Assembly: GCF_029360725.1 (NCBI RefSeq)
Contig: NZ_JARKMY010000006.1
Location: forward strand, 1-64,000
DNA length: 64,000 nucleotides
Direction: 5' to 3'
Source of the DNA: Chryseolinea sp. H1M3-3
Lineage (GTDB): Bacteria; Bacteroidota; Bacteroidia; Cytophagales; Cyclobacteriaceae
Shown: piece by piece, positions 55,120 through 64,000 of the stretch
How positions within the stretch are numbered: position 1 is the first letter of the stretch
How the letters are laid out: every line of letters starts with the position of its first letter
Translations under genes and position numbers: made by a program
The notes under the pieces: generated by a model
Seen by the model: only the letters and a program-made list of their open reading frames with translations
What the model was told of the DNA's origin: nothing
The model's database searches: none

Positions 55120-56421
55120 TCAGGCAGTTACTTTAAAGTACTCATTTTGCTCTTGCCTTAGCTTGTCGCTGAATCTTCCTTCTGGGAGAATAACATCGTC
55201 ATAAGTCAATACCTGGTCTTTAGCGATATCACGTTTCAATACACATCCTTCTGAAAGCCCCATTGGTAACAGACGCTGTTCTCCGGTGATCTCCGCCGTT
55301 TCGCATTGTCCATAGGTCATATAGAATCCAATGCCATCGAGTTTTTGCCCTGCTTTAAGATCTATTTTAGCAGTTGTTACAACTTCTACCAATGGTGCAC
55401 CAAGCGGCGTAATCGCTGCATCGTTAAAAAGTACGGCCCTTGCGCACGTCATCGGAACCTCAAAATGACAAAGGTGGTATGGTGTATAGAACAGGTATAA
55501 AGGCCCCTCGCCTAACTTGTACAAGTTTAAATAATGTTTTTGTAACGGATGGTCATGTGTACCAAGAACATAGACACCAGGACCTGGTTCGGCGCCAACG
55601 CAATAATCCACAATGCCTGGACCTGAGGTTAAAACATCCAACGGGTATTTACTCATGATTTCCTTTAACGGAGTGCCTGTGGGCACAGTAGGCCCAAACA
55701 TACCGCGCTGTCCGATTGTCATTCCAGTTGCATTAGCTACGATAGCTTGCTCGAAAGAAATCTTGGTGCCGTCTGCAAATGAAGTAACCATTGCGGGGTT
55801 CTGTCCCCACTTTTTTGCGAATCCCTCTTGTGTGGTCGGATTTCTATAAGGATCCTGCAGCCCTTTGATGTTTCCGCATAACACCGGCTTCACACCTATG
55901 CCTTTTACAAATCGGAACAAATTCATTTGAACCCCAGGTTGATCACCATCGGCGTTCGTAATTACAACGCCTGCCTTATCCGCATGGACCTTTAGAATCG
56001 CGCCTACTGTTCCATCGAGCTCAGCGTCCATGATGACGACATGCTTTTTATTTTTGATCGCTTCATATACTACCCTGGAGCTAAATTCAACCGCGCCTGT
56101 AACTTCAACCAAAACGTCAATGTTCTCGGCTTTGCACAGCAGAAAAGGGTCTTCAGTGATGGAGTACTTTCCTTTTGCTATTCGGTCTTCCAATTCAGCT
56201 TGTGTGTTAACAATTTGAAAATCGTTAATACCAGCTTCTCGATAAGCCCGCTTGGATCCTTCAACACTCCGATTATAAATGGCTACCAGCTCCATGCCGG
56301 GAACGGAGTTTGCTATTTGCAATACAATTCCTCTTCCCATAAATCCTGCGCCAACCAGGCCTACCCTTATCGGATTTTTTTCTTCATGGCGTTTGGCGAG
56401 CGCGGTATCTACAATAATCAT
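55120..56421 (-). CDS. NAD(P)-binding oxidoreductase with C-terminal SAF domain
   Basis: 433 residues. The Rossmann motif is RVGLVGAGFMGRGIVLQIAN, followed by a homoserine-dehydrogenase-like middle (VLVEVTGAVEFSSRVVYEAI, ITNADGDQPGVQMN) and a C-terminal SAF-like segment (KRDIAKDQVLTYDDVILPEG). Such proteins recur beside CDP-sugar and dTDP-sugar genes and are predicted sugar-nucleotide reductases or dehydrogenases; the reaction is unproven. The gene lies 25 bp behind the epimerase gene. Confidence 0.83.
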   Translation of the reverse strand: MIIVDTALAKRHEEKNPIRVGLVGAGFMGRGIVLQIANSVPGMELVAIYNRSVEGSKRAYREAGINDFQIVNTQAELEDRIAKGKYSITEDPFLLCKAENIDVLVEVTGAVEFSSRVVYEAIKNKKHVVIMDAELDGTVGAILKVHADKAGVVITNADGDQPGVQMNLFRFVKGIGVKPVLCGNIKGLQDPYRNPTTQEGFAKKWGQNPAMVTSFADGTKISFEQAIVANATGMTIGQRGMFGPTVPTGTPLKEIMSKYPLDVLTSGPGIVDYCVGAEPGPGVYVLGTHDHPLQKHYLNLYKLGEGPLYLFYTPYHLCHFEVPMTCARAVLFNDAAITPLGAPLVEVVTTAKIDLKAGQKLDGIGFYMTYGQCETAEITGEQRLLPMGLSEGCVLKRDIAKDQVLTYDDVILPEGRFSDKLRQEQNEYFKVTA

Positions 56422-56446
56422 AGCGTGAAATTTTTAAGTTGGGCTT

Positions 56447-56995
56447 TTATTTTAATTTAAATAGTTTTTCATCAAACAATGGATGGCTTTTATCTTTATC
56501 CGACACAACATCGGCCTTAATGGGCCACTGAATATTAAAAGCCGGATCATCAAATTTTATTCCTGCTTCTGCTCCTGGCGTATAATATTCTGTTACCATA
56601 TAATGCACGGAAGTATGGTCCTTAAGCGTGATAAATCCATGTGCAAATCCCTCGGGGACATAAAGCATTCTAAAACTTTCTTCTGTTAATTCTACCCCTA
56701 TCCATTGTTTAAAAGTAGGTGAATCAGGCCTGATGTCAATAATAACGTCGTATATCGCACCCGATGTGCATCGTATGGTTTTACTTTCCATATAAGGTGC
56801 TACCTGATAATGCATTCCCCGAATCGTACCTTTAACTTTGTTATAAGATACGTTCGCTTGCACGGCGTTTGGATTTAAGCCGTGTTCCTGAAATTCCTTT
56901 TTACACCAAGCGCGTCCAAAAAATCCGCGTTCATCTTCGAGCCGTTTAACATCAATGATGAAAGCTCCCTTTAATTTAGTTTCAGTAAAGATCAA
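56447..56995 (-). CDS. rfbC: RmlC-like dTDP-4-dehydrorhamnose 3,5-epimerase family protein
   Basis: 182 residues. The start is TTG at 56995, supported by GGAGG five bases upstream; no ATG is available. The cupin shows GTIRGMHYQVAPYMESKTIR (catalytic His, substrate Lys), YVPEGFAHGFITLKD and the C-terminal YYTPGAEAGIKFDDPAF with the conserved Asp. The active site is intact, so it should epimerise a 4-keto sugar nucleotide. Neighbouring cytidylyltransferases suggest a CDP- rather than dTDP-linked substrate; this is inferred. Confidence 0.86.
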   Translation of the reverse strand: MIFTETKLKGAFIIDVKRLEDERGFFGRAWCKKEFQEHGLNPNAVQANVSYNKVKGTIRGMHYQVAPYMESKTIRCTSGAIYDVIIDIRPDSPTFKQWIGVELTEESFRMLYVPEGFAHGFITLKDHTSVHYMVTEYYTPGAEAGIKFDDPAFNIQWPIKADVVSDKDKSHPLFDEKLFKLK

Positions 56996-57000
56996 TTTAC

Positions 57001-57005
57001 CCTCC
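57001..57005 (-). promoter_or_regulatory. Shine-Dalgarno GGAGG before the TTG start of the epimerase gene
   Basis: On the minus strand GGAGG ends five bases before TTG 56995. Strong SD sites are uncommon in this window, so it helps to fix the start. Confidence 0.55.
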
Positions 57006-57032
57006 GCTTTTTTTGTTTGATATTTTTTTAAA

Positions 57033-58076
57033 TTATTTCTGCCACTTCAAATCGCTGTTCAATTGAGATGAACTTTGCAAAGATGTAAGCACTTTAAGTC
57101 TCATCAGTTTCGAATCTCTGAAATCAGCATCGCCGAATTTCATTTCCTCTAGACCTTTCTTAAGATCTTTAATGGTTGTGATCAGATCGAACTTAGGTTG
57201 ATGATTTGGCGCTATCTTTTTATATAAATCAAAGTTTACGCGATAAGATCTTTTATCTGGAGGAGCGTCAGTATTAATAGAAACTTTAACACCGGGGATA
57301 ACGGAGGCAACGGCTTCAGCTAAATCTTTAACTTGATAGTTCCATGCCTCGCTTCCAGTATTCACGGCTAAAAACTCACCAAGTGATGCCGATCTGCCAA
57401 TAGCCCAATCGATAGCAATCGCCATGTCTTTAACATTTATTAATGGCCTCCACGGCGTTCCGTCGCTTAGTATGGTAATGTGCTTTGATGCAAGTGCACA
57501 GGCAACAAAATCATTCAACACAAGGTCCAATCTCAAACGAGGGCTCATTCCACATGCCGTAGCAAATCGTAAGCAGGTAACCGTAAAGTTTTTATCCGCT
57601 AACGGTCTTAAGTCCTGCTCGGTAAACACCTTGGAACGCGCATATGCCGTCAAAGGGTTGAGTGTAGAATCTTCTGTTTTAGCACCGTCACTTGCTGCTC
57701 CATACATGCTGCAGCTCGAAGCAAACACGAAAGATTTTACGCCTAATTCTTTGGCTTTTTTTGCAAGCTTAATGCCCGATTTATGGTTAACGTCCAGGGT
57801 GACTTCTTCGAACTTCGTACCCATCGGGTCATTCGAGATTGCAGCTAAATTTACAACAACATCTGCCCCTTCAAGTACACTGTCAGGGACGTTACGTATA
57901 TCTCCGAAATATTGGTGGTCAAGTTTTCTTTCAGGTAAATAATCAACATTGGTAAGACAACTTGCAAAGAAGCCGGTATCATAGCCAATTAAAGTTCCAG
58001 TAGGGTAAGTTTCTCTAAGTCGTTCAATAACACCTGGGCCAACGTAACCCATGTTTCCAAAAATGATGATCTTCAT
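57033..58076 (-). CDS. Extended SDR NAD-dependent sugar epimerase/dehydratase
   Basis: 347 residues. The glycine-rich NAD motif is IIIFGNMGYVGPGVIE. VVNLAAISNDPMGTKFEEVT is followed by SSCSMYG and YARSK, the catalytic Ser and Tyr-x-x-x-Lys set. It resembles NAD-dependent epimerases placed next to glucose-1-phosphate cytidylyltransferase genes. It could be the 4,6-dehydratase step or a 4-epimerase or reductase; sequence alone does not decide. It lies 37 bp upstream of the epimerase gene. Confidence 0.86.
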   Translation of the reverse strand: MKIIIFGNMGYVGPGVIERLRETYPTGTLIGYDTGFFASCLTNVDYLPERKLDHQYFGDIRNVPDSVLEGADVVVNLAAISNDPMGTKFEEVTLDVNHKSGIKLAKKAKELGVKSFVFASSCSMYGAASDGAKTEDSTLNPLTAYARSKVFTEQDLRPLADKNFTVTCLRFATACGMSPRLRLDLVLNDFVACALASKHITILSDGTPWRPLINVKDMAIAIDWAIGRSASLGEFLAVNTGSEAWNYQVKDLAEAVASVIPGVKVSINTDAPPDKRSYRVNFDLYKKIAPNHQPKFDLITTIKDLKKGLEEMKFGDADFRDSKLMRLKVLTSLQSSSQLNSDLKWQK

Positions 58077-58119
58077 AGCAAAAATTTATAAAAGGGTTAA
58101 AAGATTTAGTTGTGGTGGA

Positions 58120-58896
58120 CTACCATTTTTTCCAGGGAGCTTTTCCCGACTTCCAAAGTTCTTCGAGATAATGTTTATCGCGGAGTGTGTCCATTGGATG
58201 CCAGAATCCAGAATGCTTGAAAGCGGCTAGATTTCCCGAAGATGCTAACGCTTCCAACGGCTCACGCTCCCAAGTGGTAGTATCGTCTTTTATTAGATCT
58301 ATAACTGAAGGCTCGCACACAAAAAATCCTCCATTAATCCACGGTGACTCGCCAGTTAGAGGCTTTTCTTGAAAATTTGAAACTTTAACGTCTTCACTTC
58401 CCAATGTGAAAGCACCAAATCGACCTGGTTGTTGTACAGCTGTTAATGTAGCTTTTGTCCCTTGACTTTTATGGAAGGCAATTAGTTTTGAAATATCAAT
58501 ATCACATACACCGTCACCGTACGTCAAGCAGAATGTCTCGTTACCTATAAAATCTTTTACACGCTTAAGACGTCCGCCTGTCATTGTATCTTCACCCGTA
58601 TCCACCAGTGTTACTTTCCAAGGTTCAGAAAAAGCATTGTGAACTGCCATCTTGTTGTATTTCATATCGAAAGTAACATCAGCAGTATGAAGAAAGTAAT
58701 TTGAGAAATACTCTTTGATAACGTAAGATTTATAACCACAACATATGATGAAATCATTGATTCCATAGTGTGAATAGATTTTCAGGATATGCCAAAGGAT
58801 AGGTTTGTGACCAATTTCAACCATTGGCTTAGGCCGGACGCCACTCTCTTCACTAATTCTGGTACCGAATCCACCAGCAAAAATTACTGCTTTCAT
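58120..58896 (-). CDS. rfbF: Glucose-1-phosphate cytidylyltransferase
   Basis: 258 residues, full RfbF length. [20 protein letters not shown] is the nucleotide-binding loop. [50 protein letters not shown] and the end [20 protein letters not shown] match the family. It makes CDP-glucose from CTP and glucose-1-phosphate, the entry to CDP-linked dideoxy and branched sugars. It heads the run of four same-strand genes 58896-55120. Confidence 0.93.
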   Translation of the reverse strand: MKAVIFAGGFGTRISEESGVRPKPMVEIGHKPILWHILKIYSHYGINDFIICCGYKSYVIKEYFSNYFLHTADVTFDMKYNKMAVHNAFSEPWKVTLVDTGEDTMTGGRLKRVKDFIGNETFCLTYGDGVCDIDISKLIAFHKSQGTKATLTAVQQPGRFGAFTLGSEDVKVSNFQEKPLTGESPWINGGFFVCEPSVIDLIKDDTTTWEREPLEALASSGNLAAFKHSGFWHPMDTLRDKHYLEELWKSGKAPWKKW

Positions 58897-59051
58897 ACTT
58901 TAGTTTAAGTTAAACAAACGCTTTTTATGCACGAACAATATTTACTGCAAACAAATAACATCTGAATACCACAACCAATGATTCGCATCATGCCTTTGCT
59001 GGATTGAAATCATTCATGTGGTATAACAATGGTTTTCGGTAGCACATTTTT

Positions 59052-59954
59052 TCAATTAAAAGGTCTTTTAATTAATCTTTTAATTTTACCACCAATGGTT
59101 AAAGGAAAAATTTTTGCATAATAGCCCAAGAAAATACCTGTAAACGACGAAACGGCTAACGTCAGTTTGGGTACTGCAGGCATAGCCAGAAATATCTTTG
59201 AGTTCTGCATCACTTCCAAAAACGCGTCGCATGCCATCTTAAGATGAGGAAAATTTCCTGCGAATTCGGAATCACCCATAGCCTTAGCGTATTGTTTAAA
59301 GGATCTAGAGGTTCCTCCAAAGTTTTTGTTATATCCAACAAAATCAAAATTCTTTATTTTACCTAAGTATGCGAGGTTAGCGATAAAGTGATAGTCGTTT
59401 CCAATGACGTTTCTTAGTGTTATATTTTCAGTTAAGGATCTCTTCATCATTCCATGAATCATTCCTCCGTGCACCACTTTAAAGTAATAACCTGCTGCTC
59501 GGATCCATGATGAGCCTTGCTCAAAAGTAAAACCTCGTTCATAAAAATGTGTATCCTTGTTAGCATACCAATATTTAATTTCACCAGAGACAAGTGAATA
59601 ATCCGGATGACTCTCCAAAAATTCCACGTATTTTTCTATGATTCCTGGTTCTAGCTTGTCGTCATCGGCAACCCACATAAAATACTTTCCCTGGGCTTTT
59701 CTCAAGGTAAACATGAAGTTTGGAATCATCCCGATATTTGACTTTTGTCGATAATAACTGATTTGTGGATGATTTTCGCAAAAGGATTGAATTACTTCCT
59801 GGGTGTTGTCTGTAGAACAATTATCTGAAATAATGACTTCTATATTAGGATACTGTTGTTCCCAGATAGAGTCCAGTGTTCTTTTAATTCCGTAATTTCT
59901 GTTATAAGTAGGAATACCGATGCTGACCAACGGGTATTCATTTTTATTAATCAT
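59052..59954 (-). CDS. GT2-family glycosyltransferase
   Basis: The start is ATG 59954 (MINKNEYPLVSIGIP). The GT-A fold shows SIGIPTYNRNYGIKRTLDSI, IEVIISDNCSTDNTQEVIQ and the DxD motif in WVADDDKLEPGII. It is an inverting transferase using a nucleotide sugar at the inner face of the membrane. No multi-helix membrane domain; the C-terminus is basic (KIKRLIKRPF). It lies 9 bp behind the GT4 gene. Confidence 0.9.
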   Translation of the reverse strand: MINKNEYPLVSIGIPTYNRNYGIKRTLDSIWEQQYPNIEVIISDNCSTDNTQEVIQSFCENHPQISYYRQKSNIGMIPNFMFTLRKAQGKYFMWVADDDKLEPGIIEKYVEFLESHPDYSLVSGEIKYWYANKDTHFYERGFTFEQGSSWIRAAGYYFKVVHGGMIHGMMKRSLTENITLRNVIGNDYHFIANLAYLGKIKNFDFVGYNKNFGGTSRSFKQYAKAMGDSEFAGNFPHLKMACDAFLEVMQNSKIFLAMPAVPKLTLAVSSFTGIFLGYYAKIFPLTIGGKIKRLIKRPFN

Positions 59955-59963
59955 ATTCAATTT

Positions 59964-61151
59964 CTACTGTTTAACCGCTGGGTTTTTACGCAGCAGCAAC
60001 TGGGTGTAAATATCGAGTAAAATCGTATAGTTCTTTTCAGGCGTATATAAATCCATGTAAGTTTTTCGTGCATTTTGTGAGAGTTTTTGGGCAAGATCAG
60101 GGTCCTCGTTTATCAAATTTATTTTGTCGACCATATCTTGCGGATTTCCCGGTTCGAAATGTAACCCATTTTCATGATCCTGAACAATCTCTGCCATGGA
60201 ACCCAACTTTGAAGCAATTACTGGTGTACCAGCAGAAAACGCTTCTAAAAGCGTCATTGAGAACCCTTCATAACAAACAGAAGGGAACAGCAAGGCTCTG
60301 CATCGCTTTAAATAATCCATAATTACTGGTTTTTGCTGAAATCCCAAATACGTGACGTTGGGTTTCGCGCGTATAGCGCTTTGAACTTGGTCCTTTAAAG
60401 GTCCATCGCCAATAATCACCAGTTTGAAAGTACCAAGGTTAAGGGATTCCAGAATGGTAAGAATTCCTTTCTCCTCTGATAGCCTGCCAACAATTAGAAA
60501 AAAATCTTCCCTCGCTTTTTGAGCGTACCCATTGTCCTCTACGAAATTAGGTTTTACAGCAAACTGATCTTCCGAAACGCGCAGGATAGAATCCTTAAAT
60601 TTCTTTTGAGCAAATTCAGTAAGGACAATAAACTTATTAACCTTGTTTCTCCATGTTCCAATAAGATTGTGAAATGTTGTAATAACGGCCAGGCCAGCCG
60701 TTTGAAGTCTTGAGTTCCGATATACTCCCTTTAAAATGCCATCCCAGGGTATAATACTATGTATGTTTTTTTCATATATTTTCCCATGGAAATACAATAC
60801 TGCTGTTGGACATATTAGCCTAAAATTATGAAGGGTTACAACGACTGGGATATGCTTTCTCTTGGCTACGTAAAAAATTGAAGGCGACGCGAGTGGAAAA
60901 AAATTATGCACATGAATTATATCCGGCGAAAAACGCGCAATCACTTTCTCTAGTTCTTTGGCACTTTGTGAATTATAAATCCCTCTCAACACCAATAAAA
61001 ATTTTTCAAAAGCTCCTTTAATTTCTTTGTTGTCAAATATCAATTGTTCAACCTTGTGACCATGTTTTGATAACATATCAGATTCAATCTGAAATACCGA
61101 GTCTTCTCCGCCCTGGAATTGATATTTATTATGGATCATTAATATTTTCAT
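59964..61151 (-). CDS. GT4-family glycosyltransferase
   Basis: 395 residues. The N-terminal GT-B half begins MKILMIHNKYQFQGGEDSVF and holds DIIHVHNFFPLASPSIF. The C-terminal half has the retaining GT4 signature CYEGFSMTLLEAFSAGTPVI with the Glu pair, and GRLSEEKGILTILE. It transfers a sugar during repeat-unit assembly; donor unknown. It lies 13 bp behind the DUF4910 gene. Confidence 0.93.
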   Translation of the reverse strand: MKILMIHNKYQFQGGEDSVFQIESDMLSKHGHKVEQLIFDNKEIKGAFEKFLLVLRGIYNSQSAKELEKVIARFSPDIIHVHNFFPLASPSIFYVAKRKHIPVVVTLHNFRLICPTAVLYFHGKIYEKNIHSIIPWDGILKGVYRNSRLQTAGLAVITTFHNLIGTWRNKVNKFIVLTEFAQKKFKDSILRVSEDQFAVKPNFVEDNGYAQKAREDFFLIVGRLSEEKGILTILESLNLGTFKLVIIGDGPLKDQVQSAIRAKPNVTYLGFQQKPVIMDYLKRCRALLFPSVCYEGFSMTLLEAFSAGTPVIASKLGSMAEIVQDHENGLHFEPGNPQDMVDKINLINEDPDLAQKLSQNARKTYMDLYTPEKNYTILLDIYTQLLLRKNPAVKQ

Positions 61152-61164
61152 AATCGCGAAGGCA

Positions 61165-62487
61165 TTAAATAATCTCCGCGATTAACCCCACTTCTAATAA
61201 CCGCTCGGCGGCTTCTTCAATTAACTGCAAATTCAATTTGCTGCGTGTTTGAATGTCCAGCAAAGTATGTTTACCATCTGAAAAGCTGAGCACCCATAGC
61301 AATGCCATTTGAAATTCTTTATGATCGTTATTTCCACCGCGTAAGTTATACAGCCCCCTTTTGCCAAGTTGAGGCTCGCACTTTGGGTTCAAGTTAACGA
61401 ACTTCTTGCTATTCTCGAGTTTCAAAACAATCTCCTTTGTGACGCTTAAAGATTCTTCTAAGCAAAATGGTTCTATTAAATCCAGATTATCTGCGGAAGT
61501 ATGGTATTCTGGATACTGGCCGTACGTGGTTCGCGATAAACACCCAACGGGTAAATTAAAACCGGGCGAACAATATTGTCTCTCATCATAACCATAAGGT
61601 ATGAAATCAATTATTCGGTTCTCATTGTTCATTGATTTCAACACGTGTGTAGTTACACGGTCTATTTCTGCAGAATCTTGCCTTGATTTTTTGTAGGTAA
61701 ATTTACCACTATCACCCAGAAGCGACAGCACGAGACCATGCTTAATCCTGGATACTTTATTTTCATTAATGGAGAGCCACGCAATTGCGCCTATTGTTCC
61801 CGGTATAAAAACAAAGCGATATGAATACCGTAGGTTTAACTGGGATAAATGGTGTGCCAGGAAAGCCGCCACACTAATGCCCGAAAGGTTATCATTTGCC
61901 AATGAAGGATGGCAAATGTGCGTCGATATCAAAACCTCGTCAGTTGTTGCTCCCGGAATATAGTACTCGCCATACGTAAGCGATCCGGGTTGAAGACTAG
62001 AATCTATAAAAACTTCATAGATATCATCTGTCAAATCCAGAAATTGATTATAGCTGATACAAAAACCCCAATCTTCCTTATAGTAGGAGGTCCGATAAGG
62101 AATCCATTCAGGATGTTCTGGAAGATAAAATAAATGGGACTTAAGTTCTTCCAAGGAAACTTTTGCGTGAATAGGGGCGCTATAGTTCAATACATGAAGA
62201 TTCGAATTAGAAAAGTCTACTATCTTCTCTCCTTTTGAGTTTTTAATGTATGCCTCCCTGATGCTCCACTCCTTGGGAATTTCCCAATCGAACACTTTCG
62301 TGCCTGACGGGACCTCATGCACTTGAAGCGGAATGATTTTATTAATAATCTCCAGTGTTTTTCTTACTCCGTCACCGGTAATACTTCTGCAAATTGGAAA
62401 CATATCTTCTATCAAAGAATACATTTCATTACCAACCCCCAGGGTATTTGCGGATTTTTGCATTGAATTTCTTACTGTAAATAACAT
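61165..62487 (-). CDS. DUF4910 aminopeptidase-like protein with C-terminal winged-helix segment
   Basis: 440 residues. The start region YSLIEDMFPICRSITGDGVR is diagnostic of DUF4910. An M28-peptidase-like core follows, with metal-ligand candidates in LISTHICHPSLANDNLSG (His and Asp) and PEYHTSADNLDL (His). The C-terminal about 70 residues (LLDIQTRSKLNLQLIEEAAE) look like a winged helix. The family occurs inside polysaccharide loci with PIG-L deacetylases and is thought to act on sugar modifications and not on peptides; this is unproven. Confidence 0.86.
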   Translation of the reverse strand: MLFTVRNSMQKSANTLGVGNEMYSLIEDMFPICRSITGDGVRKTLEIINKIIPLQVHEVPSGTKVFDWEIPKEWSIREAYIKNSKGEKIVDFSNSNLHVLNYSAPIHAKVSLEELKSHLFYLPEHPEWIPYRTSYYKEDWGFCISYNQFLDLTDDIYEVFIDSSLQPGSLTYGEYYIPGATTDEVLISTHICHPSLANDNLSGISVAAFLAHHLSQLNLRYSYRFVFIPGTIGAIAWLSINENKVSRIKHGLVLSLLGDSGKFTYKKSRQDSAEIDRVTTHVLKSMNNENRIIDFIPYGYDERQYCSPGFNLPVGCLSRTTYGQYPEYHTSADNLDLIEPFCLEESLSVTKEIVLKLENSKKFVNLNPKCEPQLGKRGLYNLRGGNNDHKEFQMALLWVLSFSDGKHTLLDIQTRSKLNLQLIEEAAERLLEVGLIAEII

Positions 62488-62492
62488 CGCTT

Positions 62493-63140
62493 TTAAAAAC
62501 TTACTTTCTTCACATGGAATGCTTCGGCATATCTTGTTGGGGAAGCTATCTCCAACCCTCTTACTCTTAAAAGCGACACGAACGTTTCATTGTCAAACCA
62601 ATGTTTTTGTTTTTGAGAAACATAATAATTCAACAACGCTTTAATCTTTTTTGTGACGTATCGTTCTTCCAAAGTAATAAAAAAATTAGGGTGGCCCAGA
62701 TCACCGTCATATTTGGGGATTTCATATTCAAGGACAAGATGGTTCCGAAAAATATTCCATGTCAGTTCGCTCAACAATTTATGATCTTGATGGAGGTCAT
62801 GGCGGTGATGCGTGAAAATTAAATCAGGAGAAAAGTTGTTCTTAATTGAAACGAGTACATTCTTAATCTCAGATTTACTTTCGTTGAGTATAGTGTCTTC
62901 AAAGTTCAACACTACAATCTCTTTTGATTCGACGCCACGTAGAAAAAACTCAGCACAGTCTATTGCTTCTTTTTTTCGTTCCGCTGTGGAGGCAAAGACA
63001 ACCCATTTTACGTGTTCTATTTTGTTCTCTTCCACCAATCTCAGCAACGTACCTCCACATCCAATCTCTATATCATCGCAATGCGCTCCCAGCAGTAACA
63101 GATTTAACTTTTTACTATTCCCAAAGTCAACAGAAAGCAT
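62493..63140 (-). CDS. PIG-L/LmbE-family deacetylase
   Basis: 215 residues. The zinc motif AHCDDIEIGCGG lies at about 19-30 and the second metal region is FTHHRHDLHQDHKLLSE. The family removes acetyl groups from N-acetylglucosamine-like substrates. The gene is 2 bp behind the nucleotidyltransferase and 5 bp ahead of the DUF4910 gene, so the three are surely cotranscribed. The likely target is an N-acetylated sugar or sugar nucleotide in this pathway. Confidence 0.9.
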   Translation of the reverse strand: MLSVDFGNSKKLNLLLLGAHCDDIEIGCGGTLLRLVEENKIEHVKWVVFASTAERKKEAIDCAEFFLRGVESKEIVVLNFEDTILNESKSEIKNVLVSIKNNFSPDLIFTHHRHDLHQDHKLLSELTWNIFRNHLVLEYEIPKYDGDLGHPNFFITLEERYVTKKIKALLNYYVSQKQKHWFDNETFVSLLRVRGLEIASPTRYAEAFHVKKVSF

Positions 63141-63142
63141 GA

Positions 63143-63946
63143 TTAAGCAACACGTTTTTGTGAACTACTACTCTTCCACACTTCCCAAGGTGCATCTCCT
63201 CTGGCATACATGTCATCTAACATCTGTTTTTCCTTAAAAGTGTCCATTGTAAAAAATGAGCCGGAATATGGATAAGCAGCAAGTTGTTTCTTGGCAATCA
63301 GCCTTTGCATCGGTTCTTCTGCGAGATCTTCCCCTGGCTTGATATAGTCAAAAATTTCTTTCTTGAAAATAAAATACCCAGCATTGATCCAAACACCGAA
63401 TAGCTTGTTGAGCGAACAAAGCTCTTGCACGTTATTATCTCGGTCCATAGAAGCGACGTGGAACGTTCGTGACGGCTTTGATGACATGAGCATCCCTATT
63501 TTATCAAGTTGCTTAAAGCGCTCTATCATTTGGGGAAGTGGCAGATCAGTCAGGCCGTCAGAATAATTAGCCAAGAAAACATCTTCTCCTTCTAAATATT
63601 TTTCTACAGCCTTTAATCGCTCACCAATATTGGCAGTAACTCCAGTATCTGCGAAGGTAATTTTCCAATCGTCAATGTCCTTGTTGAGCAAATCAAGTTT
63701 TGCCCCACCTTTGGTGAATACAAAGTCATTGGAGACGTACTCGCTGTAGTTAATAAAGTAATTTTTAATTTCATCCGCCTGATGGCCCAAGCACAAAATG
63801 AAATCCTTGTGCCCGTAATGAGCGTAATATTTCATGATGTACCAAAGAATTGGCCGGTATCCGATTGGAACCATTGGCTTAGGAATTTTGTCTGAATACT
63901 CCCGCAGCCTCATACCCTGACCCCCGCAAAATAATACGACTTTCAT
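63143..63946 (-). CDS. Sugar-1-phosphate nucleotidyltransferase, second RfbF-like paralogue
   Basis: 267 residues. VVLFCGGQGMRLREYSDKIP is the nucleotide loop. KPMVPIGYRPILWYIMKYYA, FLANYSDGLTDLPL and INAGYFIFKKEIFDYI align with the rfbF gene at 58120-58896, with the same FTMDTFKEKQMLDDMYARGD ending pattern. It lacks several RfbF-typical residues (GFGTR is GQGMR), so a different sugar or nucleotide is possible. It is the first visible gene of the run 63946-59052; upstream genes lie outside the window. Confidence 0.88.
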   Translation of the reverse strand: MKVVLFCGGQGMRLREYSDKIPKPMVPIGYRPILWYIMKYYAHYGHKDFILCLGHQADEIKNYFINYSEYVSNDFVFTKGGAKLDLLNKDIDDWKITFADTGVTANIGERLKAVEKYLEGEDVFLANYSDGLTDLPLPQMIERFKQLDKIGMLMSSKPSRTFHVASMDRDNNVQELCSLNKLFGVWINAGYFIFKKEIFDYIKPGEDLAEEPMQRLIAKKQLAAYPYSGSFFTMDTFKEKQMLDDMYARGDAPWEVWKSSSSQKRVA

Positions 63947-64000
63947 GCGATAAAAATTTAAGGTTATAACTAAAAAAAATTGGGGGTTGCTTAGCTATAC

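Noticed and set aside
59054-59073. AATTAAAAG/CTTTTAATT hairpin at the GT2 stop
   Set aside because: It lies within the coding end, is pure AT-rich sequence, and has no following T-run on the gene strand.

Overview
This window comes from a member of the Bacteroidetes (Bacteroidota), most likely order Cytophagales in the neighbourhood of Chryseolinea or Ohtaekwangia. The lineage is an inference. It rests on gliding-type C-terminal (CHU_C, type IX secretion class B) sorting domains, SprB-like repeats, DUF5686 and DUF4407 proteins, nSTAND1-WD40 proteins, TAnnTTTG-type promoters and generally weak Shine-Dalgarno sites. No rRNA, tRNA, insertion sequence, prophage or CRISPR array was seen.

Layout. 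(1) 1-11669, minus strand: a tightly packed set of four genes. They encode an inner-membrane nSTAND1 NTPase with a probable periplasmic WD40 domain, an outer-membrane barrel protein, a propeller-like lipoprotein, and the N-terminal 2022 codons of a giant secreted repeat protein that runs off the left edge. The giant gene contains a near-perfect tandem array with a 507-bp (169-residue) period. This block is the best candidate for an undescribed system. (2) 11848-26803, minus: housekeeping genes thrS-infC-rpmI-rplT, a DUF5686 outer-membrane protein, a SanA/YdcF-like protein, a SpoU-type RNA methyltransferase, a CNT nucleoside transporter, a bifunctional-nuclease/UVR protein, etfBA, a small plus-strand TPR gene, an Asp/Asn hydroxylase-like protein, a SprB-repeat/cytochrome lipoprotein and dnaB. 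(3) 27042-41657, plus: mpl, a DEDDh exonuclease, and three paralogous secreted proteins of 822, 916 and 1661 residues that share one C-terminal module. A DUF4407 membrane protein and an RNase H lie on the opposite strand between the second and third. (4) 41931-47848: amtB-glnB (the PII protein has an altered ligand site), an M48 lipoprotein protease, a small Cys-rich protein, a cyclophilin, an esterase and Ku. (5) 48306-53522, plus: a histidine kinase with a REC-Crp fusion regulator, followed by a polyprenyl-phosphate sugar transferase and a WecG/TagA transferase. (6) 53804-63946, minus: L-2-hydroxyglutarate oxidase, then a polysaccharide cluster with two cytidylyltransferase-like proteins, SDR, RmlC-like epimerase, SAF-domain oxidoreductase, GT2, GT4, DUF4910 and PIG-L genes.

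How the parts relate. The surface is the common theme. There are four large secreted repeat proteins, several lipoproteins and outer-membrane proteins, and a polysaccharide locus whose priming transferase follows a two-component system. No type IX secretion component itself lies in the window. Several start codons were moved to internal ATGs because the longest frame would begin at TTG and often overlap the upstream gene. infC has no ATG or GTG at all and probably starts at ATT.
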